This document shows positions 18,274 through 26,580 of a stretch of DNA of 64,000 nt, piece after piece. Under the pieces are notes generated by a model. That model ran no database searches. It saw nothing but the letters and a program-made list of their open reading frames with translations, and was not told the origin of the DNA. A program made the translations under genes and the position numbers. The stretch is from Salipiger pentaromativorans (GTDB lineage Bacteria; Pseudomonadota; Alphaproteobacteria; Rhodobacterales; Rhodobacteraceae), in contig NZ_JAMDHK010000019.1 of the NCBI RefSeq assembly GCF_024721115.1, positions 22,089-86,088 on the forward strand, given 5' to 3'. Position 1 is the first letter of the stretch; the number at the start of each line of letters is the position of its first letter.

Positions 18274-18825
18274 ATGACCTCAATCCAAACGGCGGCGCAA
18301 CCCGCCGCCCAGATGCTTCCCGACGGCACAGCCGATCTCTTCCGCCAGCTCTGGCGCGGCGTCGGCGCGACCGTTGCGCTGATCGCCACCGAACACGAAG
18401 GTGCCCGTCACGCCATGCTGGCCACCGCCGTCACCTCGGTGTCGATGGCGCCGCCGTCGCTGCTGGTCTGCGTGAACCGCGATGCCTCGGCCTTTGCCGC
18501 GCTCGAGGCGCGGGGGGCGTTTTCGCTGGGCATCCTGCCTGCGGCGCAGCACGGAACCGGGGCGGCCATCGCGCGGGCACCGGGCGCGGAGCGGTTCGAC
18601 CACGGCACATGGCAGACACTCGACGCACCCGAGCGGCGCAGCCATGGCCTGCCCTGGCTGGCAGAGACCGAGGCGACGCTGTTCTGCACCGTCGACACCC
18701 ATTTCGACCACGGCACGCATTGCCTGTTCATCGCCACGATCGAAACCGCAATCGGCGCCGCGCCACAGGACCCCCTGCTCTATCAGAGCGGCCGCTTCGG
18801 ACGGTTCGCGGAAATCGCGTCATGA
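18274..18825 (+). CDS. Flavin reductase-like FMN-binding protein
   Basis: A 183-residue split-barrel protein of the HpaC/NtaB-like flavin reductase family. Features: LWRGVGATVALIATEHEG near the start, AVTSVSMAPPSLLVCVNRDASAFAALEARGAFSLGILPAAQ (flavin-binding strand and loop), and GTHCLFIATIETAIG near the end. It would use NAD(P)H to make FMNH2 for a two-component monooxygenase, most likely the NtaA-like enzyme at 11796 or the LLM at 7652. It follows the dppF-like gene closely and overlaps the amidase gene by four bases. Confidence 0.88.
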   Translation: MTSIQTAAQPAAQMLPDGTADLFRQLWRGVGATVALIATEHEGARHAMLATAVTSVSMAPPSLLVCVNRDASAFAALEARGAFSLGILPAAQHGTGAAIARAPGAERFDHGTWQTLDAPERRSHGLPWLAETEATLFCTVDTHFDHGTHCLFIATIETAIGAAPQDPLLYQSGRFGRFAEIAS

Positions 18826-20291
18826 CCGGGACAAAGAGCGGCGACGACATCTGCCGCATGAGCGGCACCGAACAGGCGCGGCTGATCCGCGAGAAACAGC
18901 TTTCTCCGGTCGAGGTCACAAACGCGGTTCTCGACCGCATTCACGCGCTCGACCCGGTATTGCACGCCTTCTGCACGCTGACCGAAGAGCGCGCCTTGCA
19001 GGAGGCCCGCGCCGCCGAGGCTGCGGTCATGGCGGGCGCTCCGCTGGGGCCGCTGCATGGCGTGCCGGTCTCGGTCAAGGATCTGATCTGCACCAAAGGC
19101 GTGCGCACGATGCTGGGCTCGGAGGCCTACAAGGAGTTCATCCCCGACGAGGACGACATCGTCGTCGAGCGGCTGAGCGCGGCCGGTGCGGTGCTGCTGG
19201 GCAAGACCAACACCGCCGAGCTGGGCTATGGCGCGGTGGGGCACAACAATATCTCGCCCACCACCCGCAACCCGTGGGACCTGAGCAAGACGCCCGGCGG
19301 GTCGAGCGCGGGCAGTGCTGCGGCGGTGGCCGCCGGTATGGGCGCGCTGACGCTCGGCAGCGACGGCGGCGGCTCGATACGCAGCCCGGCGTCGTTTTCC
19401 GGGCTCTTCGGGATGAAACCCTCCTTCGGGCGCGTGCCCGCCTATCCCGGCTGCCGCGACCCGCGCTATCCCGGTCTGTCCTCCTGGGAAAGCACCGAAC
19501 ATATCGGCCCGCTCACCCGGACCGTCGCGGATGCCGCGCTGATGCTCTCGGTCGTCTCCGGCCCCGACATGCGCGACCGCCATTCCCTGCCCGGCCCCGA
19601 ATTCGACTGGGCCGACACGCCCCGCCGCAACATCCGGGGCAAGAAAATCGCCTATACGCCGGATCTCGGCGGCTGCCGCGTCGATCCCGAAGTGCGCGCG
19701 CTCACCGCCGCCGCCGCACAGGTCTTTGCCGGGGAATATGGCTGCGAGGTGGTCGAGGACGCGCCGGACCTGATGGATGTGCTGGACCTTCACTGGATGA
19801 TCATCCTGCGCGACAGCGACCTTGTCGGCATGCGCGATCTGCACCGGCAGGGCCTCATCTACATGCCGCATCTGCGCGCTGCCATGGAGCAGAGCCATAG
19901 CGCCGAGGATCTCACCGAGGCCGCCAAGCTGCGGCAGGAGGTGGTCAACCGGATGTGGCGCTTCATGGCGCGATACGACCTCTTCCTTTGCCCGACCGTG
20001 GCCTATCCCGCCTTCGACATCGACACCTATGGCCCGAGCCATATCGGCGGCGCGCCGGTGGAAAGCCTGTCGGGCGGGCTGCCCTCGCTCTGGCCCTTCA
20101 ACCACACCGGCCAGCCCGCCGCCTCGGTGCCCTGCGGCTGGACCTCGGAAGGGCTGCCGGTGGGGCTTCAGATCGCCGGGCGCCATCTCGACGATCCGCT
20201 GGTCATGGCGGCCTCTGCCGCCTTCGAGGCCGCGCGGCCCTGGGCGCATCTCTGGCCCGGCATCGTGACGGCAGAGGAGGCGCGGGTCTAA
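18822..20291 (+). CDS. Amidase (amidase-signature family)
   Basis: A 489-residue serine hydrolase of the amidase-signature family. The Ser-cisSer-Lys triad can be placed at Lys86 (VSVKD), Ser161 (GGSSAGS) and Ser185 (GSDGGGSIRSP). The C-terminal PFNHTGQPAASVPCGWTSEGLPVGLQIAGR motif is also canonical. These enzymes hydrolyse carboxamides to acids and ammonia, or aryl-amide and hydrazide bonds. Start ATG 18822 overlaps the reductase stop. Placement at the end of an uptake-ATPase-reductase operon suggests hydrolysis of an amide left after oxidative cleavage; the exact substrate is unknown. Its stop overlaps that of the convergent MFS gene. Confidence 0.93.
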   Translation: MTGTKSGDDICRMSGTEQARLIREKQLSPVEVTNAVLDRIHALDPVLHAFCTLTEERALQEARAAEAAVMAGAPLGPLHGVPVSVKDLICTKGVRTMLGSEAYKEFIPDEDDIVVERLSAAGAVLLGKTNTAELGYGAVGHNNISPTTRNPWDLSKTPGGSSAGSAAAVAAGMGALTLGSDGGGSIRSPASFSGLFGMKPSFGRVPAYPGCRDPRYPGLSSWESTEHIGPLTRTVADAALMLSVVSGPDMRDRHSLPGPEFDWADTPRRNIRGKKIAYTPDLGGCRVDPEVRALTAAAAQVFAGEYGCEVVEDAPDLMDVLDLHWMIILRDSDLVGMRDLHRQGLIYMPHLRAAMEQSHSAEDLTEAAKLRQEVVNRMWRFMARYDLFLCPTVAYPAFDIDTYGPSHIGGAPVESLSGGLPSLWPFNHTGQPAASVPCGWTSEGLPVGLQIAGRHLDDPLVMAASAAFEAARPWAHLWPGIVTAEEARV

Positions 20292-21511
20292 CCCCGCGCC
20301 TCAGCACCTCCCGGCCTTGCCCGGCGCGCGAAAACCGCGAAAAGCGCCGCCCCCAGCGTCACCGCCAGCACGCTGGCCCCGAAGAGATAAACCGCCGGTT
20401 CCAGACCGATCCTGTCGACCAGCACCCCGATCCCCATCGTCGGGGTCACACCGCCGATATGCCCGGCGATATAGAACCGCGCGATATAATCCGTGCGCCG
20501 CTCCGGCGGAGAGGCCTGGTTCGCCAGCCCCAGCGCGCCGACAAAGGCCGCCCCGTAGAAAAAGCCCAGCACCGGCATGATGCCCAGCAGCAGCGGCCCG
20601 TACCCGCCGGGCAGACCGAGGATCAGCAGCAGCAGAAACGCCGCCATCCCGATCACCCCGGTCATCAGCGCCCGCACCGTCCCGACCCGCCCGAGCGCGA
20701 TCTGCCCGGCGCCGCTGGCCAGCTGGAACAAGGCCGGGAGCATGCCCGCCAGCCCCGCCGAGCCAAGCCCGTAGAGCGTGACGCCGATATGCGGCCCCAG
20801 CCCCATCAGCACCGAGGCGACATACCAGCCGATCCCCAGCCCGGCGCAGGCCAGCACGAAAAACCGCAGCGGCAGCCCATCGGGGAGGGGCTGCGCGTCC
20901 TGCCCCGCCTCCCCGATCTCGACCGCGCCCACCGGCTGCACATGGCGCGGCCAGCGGGCCAGCATCACCCCCAGAAGCGCCAGGGCGCAAAGCAGCGTGA
21001 TGAGCAGGAAGGGCAGCCGCGTCGGCGCGAGATCGAGCGCAAGCGCGGCAGAGGTCAGCATCGGCCCGATGGCGGCGCCCAGGCTGAAGGCCAGGGTCGA
21101 GACCGTCGCCGCCCGCGCCCGGCGGTGTTCCGGCGCCAGCTCGTAAAGCCGTACCGAGGCGATGCCGGTGATCATCCCCGCCCCCGCCCCGTTCAGGATC
21201 CGGCCCGCGAACAGCATCGCCACATTCTCGGCCAGCGCAAAGACCAGCAGCCCGGCCGCCGTGACGATAAGCCCCGGCACCAGCACATAGCGCTGGTTGC
21301 GGATATGACGGTCGAGCAAAGGCGAGAGCGTCAGCGAGGCCAGAATACCCACCGCATAGAGCGTGAAGATTGCCATGACGGTCACGTCATTCATCTGGAA
21401 ACGGGTGATATAGGCCCCGTAAAGCGGGCTTGGCGCCGTGCTGCCCATCAGCGAGGCGATGATCGCCAGCATGCAGGACAGGCGCGCAAAGAAATAGCGA
21501 TCGGGGATCAT
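20288..21511 (-). CDS. Major facilitator superfamily transporter
   Basis: About 407 residues with some 12 predicted membrane segments. There is an MFS-like loop region after segment two (LSPLLDRHIRNQRY, in place of the usual GxLaDrxGrk) and repeated Gly/Ala-rich helices. The ATG at 21511 begins MIPDRYFFARLSCMLAII, which fits the first membrane helix; a GTG at 21601 would add 30 hydrophilic residues of low similarity. Neither start has an ideally spaced ribosome binding site. Converges with the amidase gene. Substrate not readable; import or efflux of a catabolic intermediate is a guess from context. Confidence 0.85.
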   Translation of the reverse strand: MIPDRYFFARLSCMLAIIASLMGSTAPSPLYGAYITRFQMNDVTVMAIFTLYAVGILASLTLSPLLDRHIRNQRYVLVPGLIVTAAGLLVFALAENVAMLFAGRILNGAGAGMITGIASVRLYELAPEHRRARAATVSTLAFSLGAAIGPMLTSAALALDLAPTRLPFLLITLLCALALLGVMLARWPRHVQPVGAVEIGEAGQDAQPLPDGLPLRFFVLACAGLGIGWYVASVLMGLGPHIGVTLYGLGSAGLAGMLPALFQLASGAGQIALGRVGTVRALMTGVIGMAAFLLLLILGLPGGYGPLLLGIMPVLGFFYGAAFVGALGLANQASPPERRTDYIARFYIAGHIGGVTPTMGIGVLVDRIGLEPAVYLFGASVLAVTLGAALFAVFARRARPGGAEARG

Positions 21512-22248
21512 CTCCGACCCGCCCCGGTGCTGCGCCCCAATGGGCTCTGTCTGCGTGTCATGCGGTCTTTCCGTTCTGATGGCCAAACCCGCCCGGTCCA
21601 CGGTCGCGGATCCTGCGGCCGGGTTTCGAACAAGGTGGGGTGTCTGAATAGGCTCCGATTTTCGAACGCATCAAATGAAGCGTGAAAATTGGCGGACTAT
21701 TTATCAATTTACAGACATGACCTAGCGGAAAAAACTTTCGTTATTCAATAGGAAATTATGTCAGCCGAAAGTATGATTGAAGAGAAAGGTTCATTGCGGG
21801 TATTTATAGAAATACCTGCGGTGCGCTTCAGGAAACGGAATTGCAGAATCCGGTTGCAGAAAAGAGCTTTCCGGAACGAAAGACTGTACGTCTCATCTCG
21901 CGGCAAAGCCGCGCATGAGAGAGACAACGCTCTGCAAAATAAAAACTCTCATCCTAATAATGACGTCTCCGGAGACCCCCGCAGGATTGTCCGCCGCCTC
22001 ATCCTTCACATATGGCGAGGCGGTTATAATATCAAATCTGAAATTCTCCCTCTCGATAGTTCCATCTCGGCAATAAAACGAGACCGTGGATTCCGGTCTA
22101 TTTCAATAGACCGGACATGACGGGCTTGCGATTACCGCCCCACTGTCATCCAATAGGATGATTTCAGAATATCGAAAGCCATGAAACCCTGCGGAAAATC
22201 CCGAAACCCGCCGGGCGCGGGAATATATGAGATCGGAAAGGACTCCGC
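21512..22248. other. 737-bp non-coding stretch rich in hairpins
   Basis: No convincing gene. Four structured elements lie in the AT-rich half: a 10-bp stem with tetraloop (21796-21805 with 21810-21819, one G-U); a two-part stem (21891-21896 with 21915-21920, and 21899-21904 with 21908-21913); a perfect 12-bp palindrome GTCTCCGGAGAC (21965-21976); and a perfect 10-bp stem with a TTCA loop (22092-22101 with 22106-22115). They could be terminators, operators or parts of a structured leader or small RNA upstream of the flavin reductase gene at 22249. Confidence 0.5.
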
Positions 22249-22740
22249 ATGGGGGAGAGCTTGACGCAGGGCATGGGGATCGGCGCGTTCTGGCAAGTGC
22301 TGGGCGAACGCGCCATCGGGGCGACGGTTGTCACCACGCGCAGCCGCGACGGGCGGCCAAACGGGTTTCTCGGCCTCTCCACCGCCCATGTCTCGGCAAG
22401 CCCTCCCACGCTTCTGGTCTCGATCGACCGCAAGACCTCGGCGCTGGCCGATATTCTGGAAAGCGGTCGCTTCGCGGTGAATTTCCTGGCCGCCGAGGCC
22501 ATGGACCTGGCCGCCCAGTTCGGCAAGAGCGGTCCCAAACCCTTCGATGACGCGCTGTGGGAGAGCTTTGCAACCGGCGCGCCCGTTCTCAGAACCGCGC
22601 TTGGCCTCTTCGATTGCGAGGTCTCCCGCGTCATCGAAGAGGGCGATGTCGCCATCGTGATCGGCAAGGTGGCAGGCGCCCGCTCGACCGGAGAAGGCGC
22701 CCCGCTGATCTTTTTCCGAGGCGCGTTTCAGGGCGCCTGA
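22249..22740 (+). CDS. Flavin reductase-like FMN-binding protein
   Basis: A 163-residue member of the HpaC/NtaB flavin reductase family, with a GGAAAGGA site before the ATG. Features: FWQVLGERAIGATVVTTRSRDGRPNGF, STAHVSASPPTLLVSIDRKTSALADILESGRFAVNFLA (flavin-binding region), FDCEVSRVIEEGDVAIVIGKV near the C-terminus. It is the second such reductase in the window and differs clearly from the one at 18274. It is monocistronic behind a long structured leader region. It would supply reduced FMN to one of the two LLM monooxygenases. Confidence 0.88.
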   Translation: MGESLTQGMGIGAFWQVLGERAIGATVVTTRSRDGRPNGFLGLSTAHVSASPPTLLVSIDRKTSALADILESGRFAVNFLAAEAMDLAAQFGKSGPKPFDDALWESFATGAPVLRTALGLFDCEVSRVIEEGDVAIVIGKVAGARSTGEGAPLIFFRGAFQGA

Positions 22741-22963
22741 CCCCGTTCCGCACCTTCTGGCCCCTTGCCGGGTCACACGCGACAGCCGGCCACCCCCTGC
22801 GGCCCCTGCCCCACCGTTCCAGAGAACGGATGTCTGCGGCAGGTCGAGCGAGCCTTGCAGCAGAACCGATCCGGCCCGCCTCGCCAGCACCCAGCATGCA
22901 GGAAAACGCAGGGCAATCCGGCAGCTCCCCCCGAAGGACGCCCGCCGCCCGGCTTCTATCGCG

Positions 22964-23860
22964 CTACGCCGCCGAGCGCGCGCGCTGCCTTTTCTCGAGC
23001 CGCGCAAAGAGGCGGGAGAGCGCGAAACAGAGCAGGAAATAGAACAGCGCGACCACGATATAGGTCTCGAAACGGCGCTGCGAGGAGACCGCGATTTCGG
23101 TGCCCACGAAGGTCAGCTCCTGCACCGAGATCAGCGAGACGATGGAGCTGTCCTTGACCAGCATGATGAACTGGTTGGCGAGCGGCGGGGTGACCGCCCG
23201 GAATGCCTGCGGAAAGACCACCAGACGGAAGGTCTGCCAGGGCCCGAGCCCGAGGCTCTTCGCGGCTTCGGTCTGCGCCAGCGGCACGGACTCGATGCCC
23301 GCCCGCACGATCACCGCGATATAGGCGGCCTCGAACATGGCGAGGCTCAGAACCCCTGCGATGAAATTCTCGAACCGTTCCGGCGGTCCGGCGAGCAGGC
23401 CGAGAACACGTTCGCCGGTGGGTCCGAGACCCCGCGCCCAGCTGTCGACCCCGAGTGCGGGGATGATCTGGGACGACACGAAGAAATAGAAGACGAAGAC
23501 GAAGACCAGCGGCGGCACATTGCGGATGAGCCCCACATAGGCGCTGCTGCCGAGCCGGGGCAGCAGCCGCTTGCGGCTGGCGAAGACGCCCAGAAGAATG
23601 CCGAGGACGCTGGCCAGAACCATGGCCCAGATCGACATGCGGATCGTGGTCAGCAGCCCTTCGACCAGAAGGTTCGGTTCCCACCAGCCGGTTTCGGGAT
23701 TGGGGCGCACCAGCGCGCGCGGCAGGAAGGACCAGTCCCAGCGATAGACCAGCACCTCCGACACCCGGTACCAGAGAAAGAAGAGAAAGCCCGCCACCGC
23801 GCCGACGATGACGAGATCGACAAGGCCGAAGCGGCTTTTCCGGTCGGGATCGGGATACAT
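22964..23860 (-). CDS. Polar-amino-acid ABC transporter permease (His/Glu/Gln/Arg/opine type)
   Basis: A 298-residue permease: a first membrane span at about residues 15-32 and a long periplasmic loop (YRWDWSFLPRALVRPNPETGWWEP). The HAAT-family core follows, GLLTTIRMSIWAMVLASVLGILLGVFASRK with the GxxxTxxxs motif, and YVGLIRNVPPLVFVFVFYFF. The coupling loop is ESVPLAQTEAAKSLGLGPWQTFRLVVFPQAFR. The long N-terminal part resembles AapQ/M-type permeases. It is the last gene of a leftward permease-binding protein-permease set lacking an ATPase gene. Confidence 0.9.
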   Translation of the reverse strand: MYPDPDRKSRFGLVDLVIVGAVAGFLFFLWYRVSEVLVYRWDWSFLPRALVRPNPETGWWEPNLLVEGLLTTIRMSIWAMVLASVLGILLGVFASRKRLLPRLGSSAYVGLIRNVPPLVFVFVFYFFVSSQIIPALGVDSWARGLGPTGERVLGLLAGPPERFENFIAGVLSLAMFEAAYIAVIVRAGIESVPLAQTEAAKSLGLGPWQTFRLVVFPQAFRAVTPPLANQFIMLVKDSSIVSLISVQELTFVGTEIAVSSQRRFETYIVVALFYFLLCFALSRLFARLEKRQRARSAA

Positions 23861-23914
23861 GTCCTGCGCGTGTCCTTGTCAGGCGGGGGCGGGTGGGCCG
23901 CCCCCGTCCGGGGA

Positions 23915-24748
23915 TTATTCCGCGACGAGATCCGCCCAGGGGCGGCCGCCGAACCAGTAATCGTGACGCTCTTCAAGCCAGCCGTCCTGCGTGCGCACGA
24001 GGATCCAGTTGTTGAAGAAGTTCAGCGCGTCCGGGTCGCCCTTGCGCACGGCAAAGGATTCCGAGGACGGGTCGATCATCACGTCGGTGGGGGCGAAGAC
24101 CACATCGGGGTTTTCATAGATCGTGAAGGCGGGCAGCGGCTGCGAGGACAGCATGACCGTGGCGTTGCCGTTCAGCACTTCCTGCACCACCTGCGCCTGA
24201 TCGTCGAACAGCCGCAGCGTGGCCTTGGGGAAATGCGCCTTGATATATTCGCAGGGCGTCGCGCCCCGGCGGCAGGAGAAGGTCACGTCGCTCGCGTTGA
24301 AATCGTCGGGCCAGGTCTTGCCCTCGGATTCGGCGATATGCGCCATGACACCGACCGAGCTGTGCGCGTAAGGCGCGGTGAAGTTGACCGTCAGGTTGCG
24401 CGCGGGCGTCACCGACATGCCGCCGATGATCACGTCGAACTTGCCCGCGATCAGCGCCGGAATGATGCCGTCCCAGGCGGTGGGCACGAATTCCACCTCG
24501 ACGCCCATGTCCTCGGCGAGCTTGGTGGCCACGTCGATCTCAAAGCCGATCAGGTCGCCGTTCTTGTCGCGCATCGCCCAGGGCACGAAGGTGGACATGC
24601 CGACCTTGAGCACGCCCGAACGCTTGATGGATTCGATGACGCTGTCCTGCGACAGCGCCGACTGGGTGTCCTGCGCGACGGCGCCCTGCGGGGCCGCAAG
24701 GCTGACCGCGGCCAGCGCGGCGAGCAATATCTTCCGGATCGGTTTCAT
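23915..24748 (-). CDS. Amino-acid-type ABC transporter substrate-binding protein (SBP_bac_3)
   Basis: A 277-residue periplasmic protein. The signal peptide is residues 1 to about 26 (KKILLAALAAVSLA-like core ending in AVAQ). The family-3 fold is shown by SIKRSGVLKVGMSTFVPWAMRDKNGDLIGFEIDVATKLAEDMGVEVEFVPTAWDGIIPALIAGKFDVIIGGMSVTPAR. An Arg in the xTPAR segment normally grips the amino-acid carboxylate. A Cys pair lies near SCRRGATPCEY. Ligand is probably an amino acid or a related zwitterion. It sits between its two permease genes. Confidence 0.9.
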   Translation of the reverse strand: MKPIRKILLAALAAVSLAAPQGAVAQDTQSALSQDSVIESIKRSGVLKVGMSTFVPWAMRDKNGDLIGFEIDVATKLAEDMGVEVEFVPTAWDGIIPALIAGKFDVIIGGMSVTPARNLTVNFTAPYAHSSVGVMAHIAESEGKTWPDDFNASDVTFSCRRGATPCEYIKAHFPKATLRLFDDQAQVVQEVLNGNATVMLSSQPLPAFTIYENPDVVFAPTDVMIDPSSESFAVRKGDPDALNFFNNWILVRTQDGWLEERHDYWFGGRPWADLVAE

Positions 24749-24800
24749 TGGGAACTCCTGTTGGTGTTGGGTCTGGTTTTTGTTTGGTCTTGGTGGCTGG

Positions 24801-25652
24801 TTATCGGTCTTGCCGGCTGCGCCGGGTGCGGCGTTCCAGCCATGTGGCCACCGCGGACAGGCTGACGGTGAGCAGGAGATACATGCCCGCCACCGTCAGC
24901 CAGATTTCGAAGGTCATGAAGGTATCGGCAATGGCGTTGCGCCCCTCGTTCGTCAGGTCGAAGACGGCGATGGTCGAGACGATGGCCGAGCTTTTCGTCA
25001 GGTTCACGAGCGACGAGGTGAGCGGCGGCAGCATCAGCGGCACCGCCTGCGGCAGCACCACCTTGGCATAGGCCGGGCCGGGCCGCAGACCGAGGGAGGA
25101 GGCCGCCTCCCATTGCGAGCGGGGCACCGACAGGATGCCGCCCCGGATGATCTCGGAGATAAAGGAGGCCTCGAAAACCGCGAGGCAAAGCACGCCGGTC
25201 CAGAACCGCTCGATCCCGAGGATCGGCGAGAGCACGAAATAGAAGAGATACATCTGCACCAGCAGCGGCGTGTTGCGGATGGCCTCGAGATAGATGGTCG
25301 AGAGCCAGCGCCCGGCAAAGGAGCGCGACAGCCGCATCAGCGCCACCGCGAGGCCGATGGCAAAGGCCAGCAGCGCCGCCCAAAGCGTGATTTGCAGTGT
25401 CACGCCAAGCCCGCGCATCAGCGGCCCCCAGATCAGCTCGCCGTCGATGACGCGGTAGAAATAGCGCGGCACCCGATACCATTGCCAGTTGTAGCGCATC
25501 GACTGGGCGCCCGCGACGACGCCCCAGAGGATCAGCCCGCTGCCCAGGGCGAAGATCAGCCAGTCCGAAAGGTTGCGTTTGCGCAGTTCCAGCCGCGTGC
25601 GGCGCTGGTGCTCGAGAAACGCTCCCTCGTGATCTGTATCGGTCATCGTCAT
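24801..25652 (-). CDS. Polar-amino-acid ABC transporter permease
   Basis: A 283-residue HAAT-family permease. A cytoplasmic start rich in charged residues precedes a membrane span (WLIFALGSGLILWGVVAG). Then follow MRGLGVTLQITLWAALLAFAIGLAVALMRLS, YLEAIRNTPLLVQMYLFYF and the coupling loop LSVPRSQWEAASSLGLRPGPAYAKVVLPQAVP. It is first in the leftward unit and is divergent from the XRE-cupin regulator gene; the TTTTCTTCT repeats lie in their shared promoter region. Confidence 0.9.
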   Translation of the reverse strand: MTMTDTDHEGAFLEHQRRTRLELRKRNLSDWLIFALGSGLILWGVVAGAQSMRYNWQWYRVPRYFYRVIDGELIWGPLMRGLGVTLQITLWAALLAFAIGLAVALMRLSRSFAGRWLSTIYLEAIRNTPLLVQMYLFYFVLSPILGIERFWTGVLCLAVFEASFISEIIRGGILSVPRSQWEAASSLGLRPGPAYAKVVLPQAVPLMLPPLTSSLVNLTKSSAIVSTIAVFDLTNEGRNAIADTFMTFEIWLTVAGMYLLLTVSLSAVATWLERRTRRSRQDR

Positions 25653-25720
25653 GTCTTGCCCGGGCTACCTCAGAAAATGCATATTGCGTGTGGGTAATTT
25701 TTCCCAGCCGCATGGTGAAA

Positions 25721-25748
25721 TTTTCTTCTGATGAAACAGTTTTCTTCT
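25721..25748. repeat. TTTTCTTCT direct repeat, candidate regulator site
   Basis: TTTTCTTCT occurs at 25721-25729 and 25740-25748, 19 bp apart. The same core in reverse orientation (GAAGAAAA) appears at 26524-26531, before the oxygenase operon. All three copies lie in control regions around the XRE-cupin gene, suggesting sites for that regulator. Inferred from sequence only. Confidence 0.4.
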
Positions 25749-25916
25749 CAAGGTGTGTTACTTTTTGGGCGCCGAGTCCTGGCGGTGGCTTTGCGGGCAG
25801 ACGATCACGGCGTTCATGGCGCTCTCCCGGGCCGGACCGCCAGCGGGGCCAGAGCTTGCAAAAGCCTCTCCGATACGGTCTGAACGACGGATACTCGCGA
25901 AAAGGATGGTAGCGCC

Positions 25917-26525
25917 ATGGGTGACGAGGGCGACCGGGAAGCGCAGAAAAAGAGCCTCGATGTGCTGGTCGGGCTTGCGGTGCGCAGCCATCGCAATCAG
26001 GCCGGGCTGACGCTGTCCGAGCTTTCGGAGCGCTCCGGCGTCTCCACTCCGATGATCTCGAAGATCGAGCGCGGCCAGGTCTCGGCCTCGCTGAGCACGC
26101 TCAACGCGCTGGCCAGTGCCGTGGGCGTGCCGATCATCAATTTCTTCGCGGCGACGGTCGAGATCGGAGAGGTCTCTCTGGTGCGCGCGGGCGAGGGGAT
26201 CTCGGTGCGCCGGGCGGGCTCGACCTATGGGCACAATTACAAGCAGATCGGCCGGATCGAGATCGAGGGGCAGTCCTTTGAATCCTATCTCATCACGCTT
26301 GAGAACGAGGTGACGGGCACGCCGATCTTTCTGCATCCGGGCGTCGAGCTCATGCATTTCATCGAAGGCGCGCTGTCTTATCGGGTCGGCGCCGAGATCT
26401 ACGACCTCAAGGCAGGGGATACGCTGACCTTTCAGGCGACGGTGCCGCATGGCCCTGTGCGTATGGAATCAGCGCGGGTGCAATTTTTGACGGTTATCTC
26501 GCGTACCGGCAAAAATTTCACTTGA
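25917..26525 (+). CDS. XRE-family regulator with C-terminal cupin domain
   Basis: A 202-residue regulator. The N-terminal Cro/C1 helix-turn-helix is at about residues 18-75 (LAVRSHRNQAGLTLSELSERSGVSTPMISKIERGQVSASLSTLNALASAVGV). A cupin sensor domain follows at about 125-195 (GTPIFLHPGVELMHFIEGALSYRVG, then YDLKAGDTLTFQATVPHGPV). This layout is typical of regulators of amine, polyamine and amino-acid catabolism such as PuuR/SutR types. It is divergent from the amino-acid ABC operon and immediately upstream of the MocD-MocE operon, so it probably controls both. The ATG at 25917 follows an AAGGATGGTAG-type site. Confidence 0.9.
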   Translation: MGDEGDREAQKKSLDVLVGLAVRSHRNQAGLTLSELSERSGVSTPMISKIERGQVSASLSTLNALASAVGVPIINFFAATVEIGEVSLVRAGEGISVRRAGSTYGHNYKQIGRIEIEGQSFESYLITLENEVTGTPIFLHPGVELMHFIEGALSYRVGAEIYDLKAGDTLTFQATVPHGPVRMESARVQFLTVISRTGKNFT

Positions 26526-26549
26526 AGAAAAAATTATCCCCTGAGTATA

Positions 26550-26571
26550 CCTCCGATATGCGTATCGGAGG
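26550..26571 (+). promoter_or_regulatory. Hairpin masking the ribosome binding site of the oxygenase operon
   Basis: Arms 26550-26558 and 26563-26571 form a perfect 9-bp stem with the loop TGCG. The 3' arm ends in GGAGG at 26567-26571, the ribosome binding site of the gene starting at 26581 (nine bases away). The 5' arm carries the matching CCTCC. In RNA the stem would hide the site; in DNA it could also be an operator. Confidence 0.5.
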
Positions 26572-26580
26572 ATCTTTCCC

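Noticed and set aside
21758..22120. Small plus-strand frame across the hairpin-rich region
   Set aside because: It runs through four inverted repeats, is rich in Arg and Ser, and has no motif or clear ribosome binding site.
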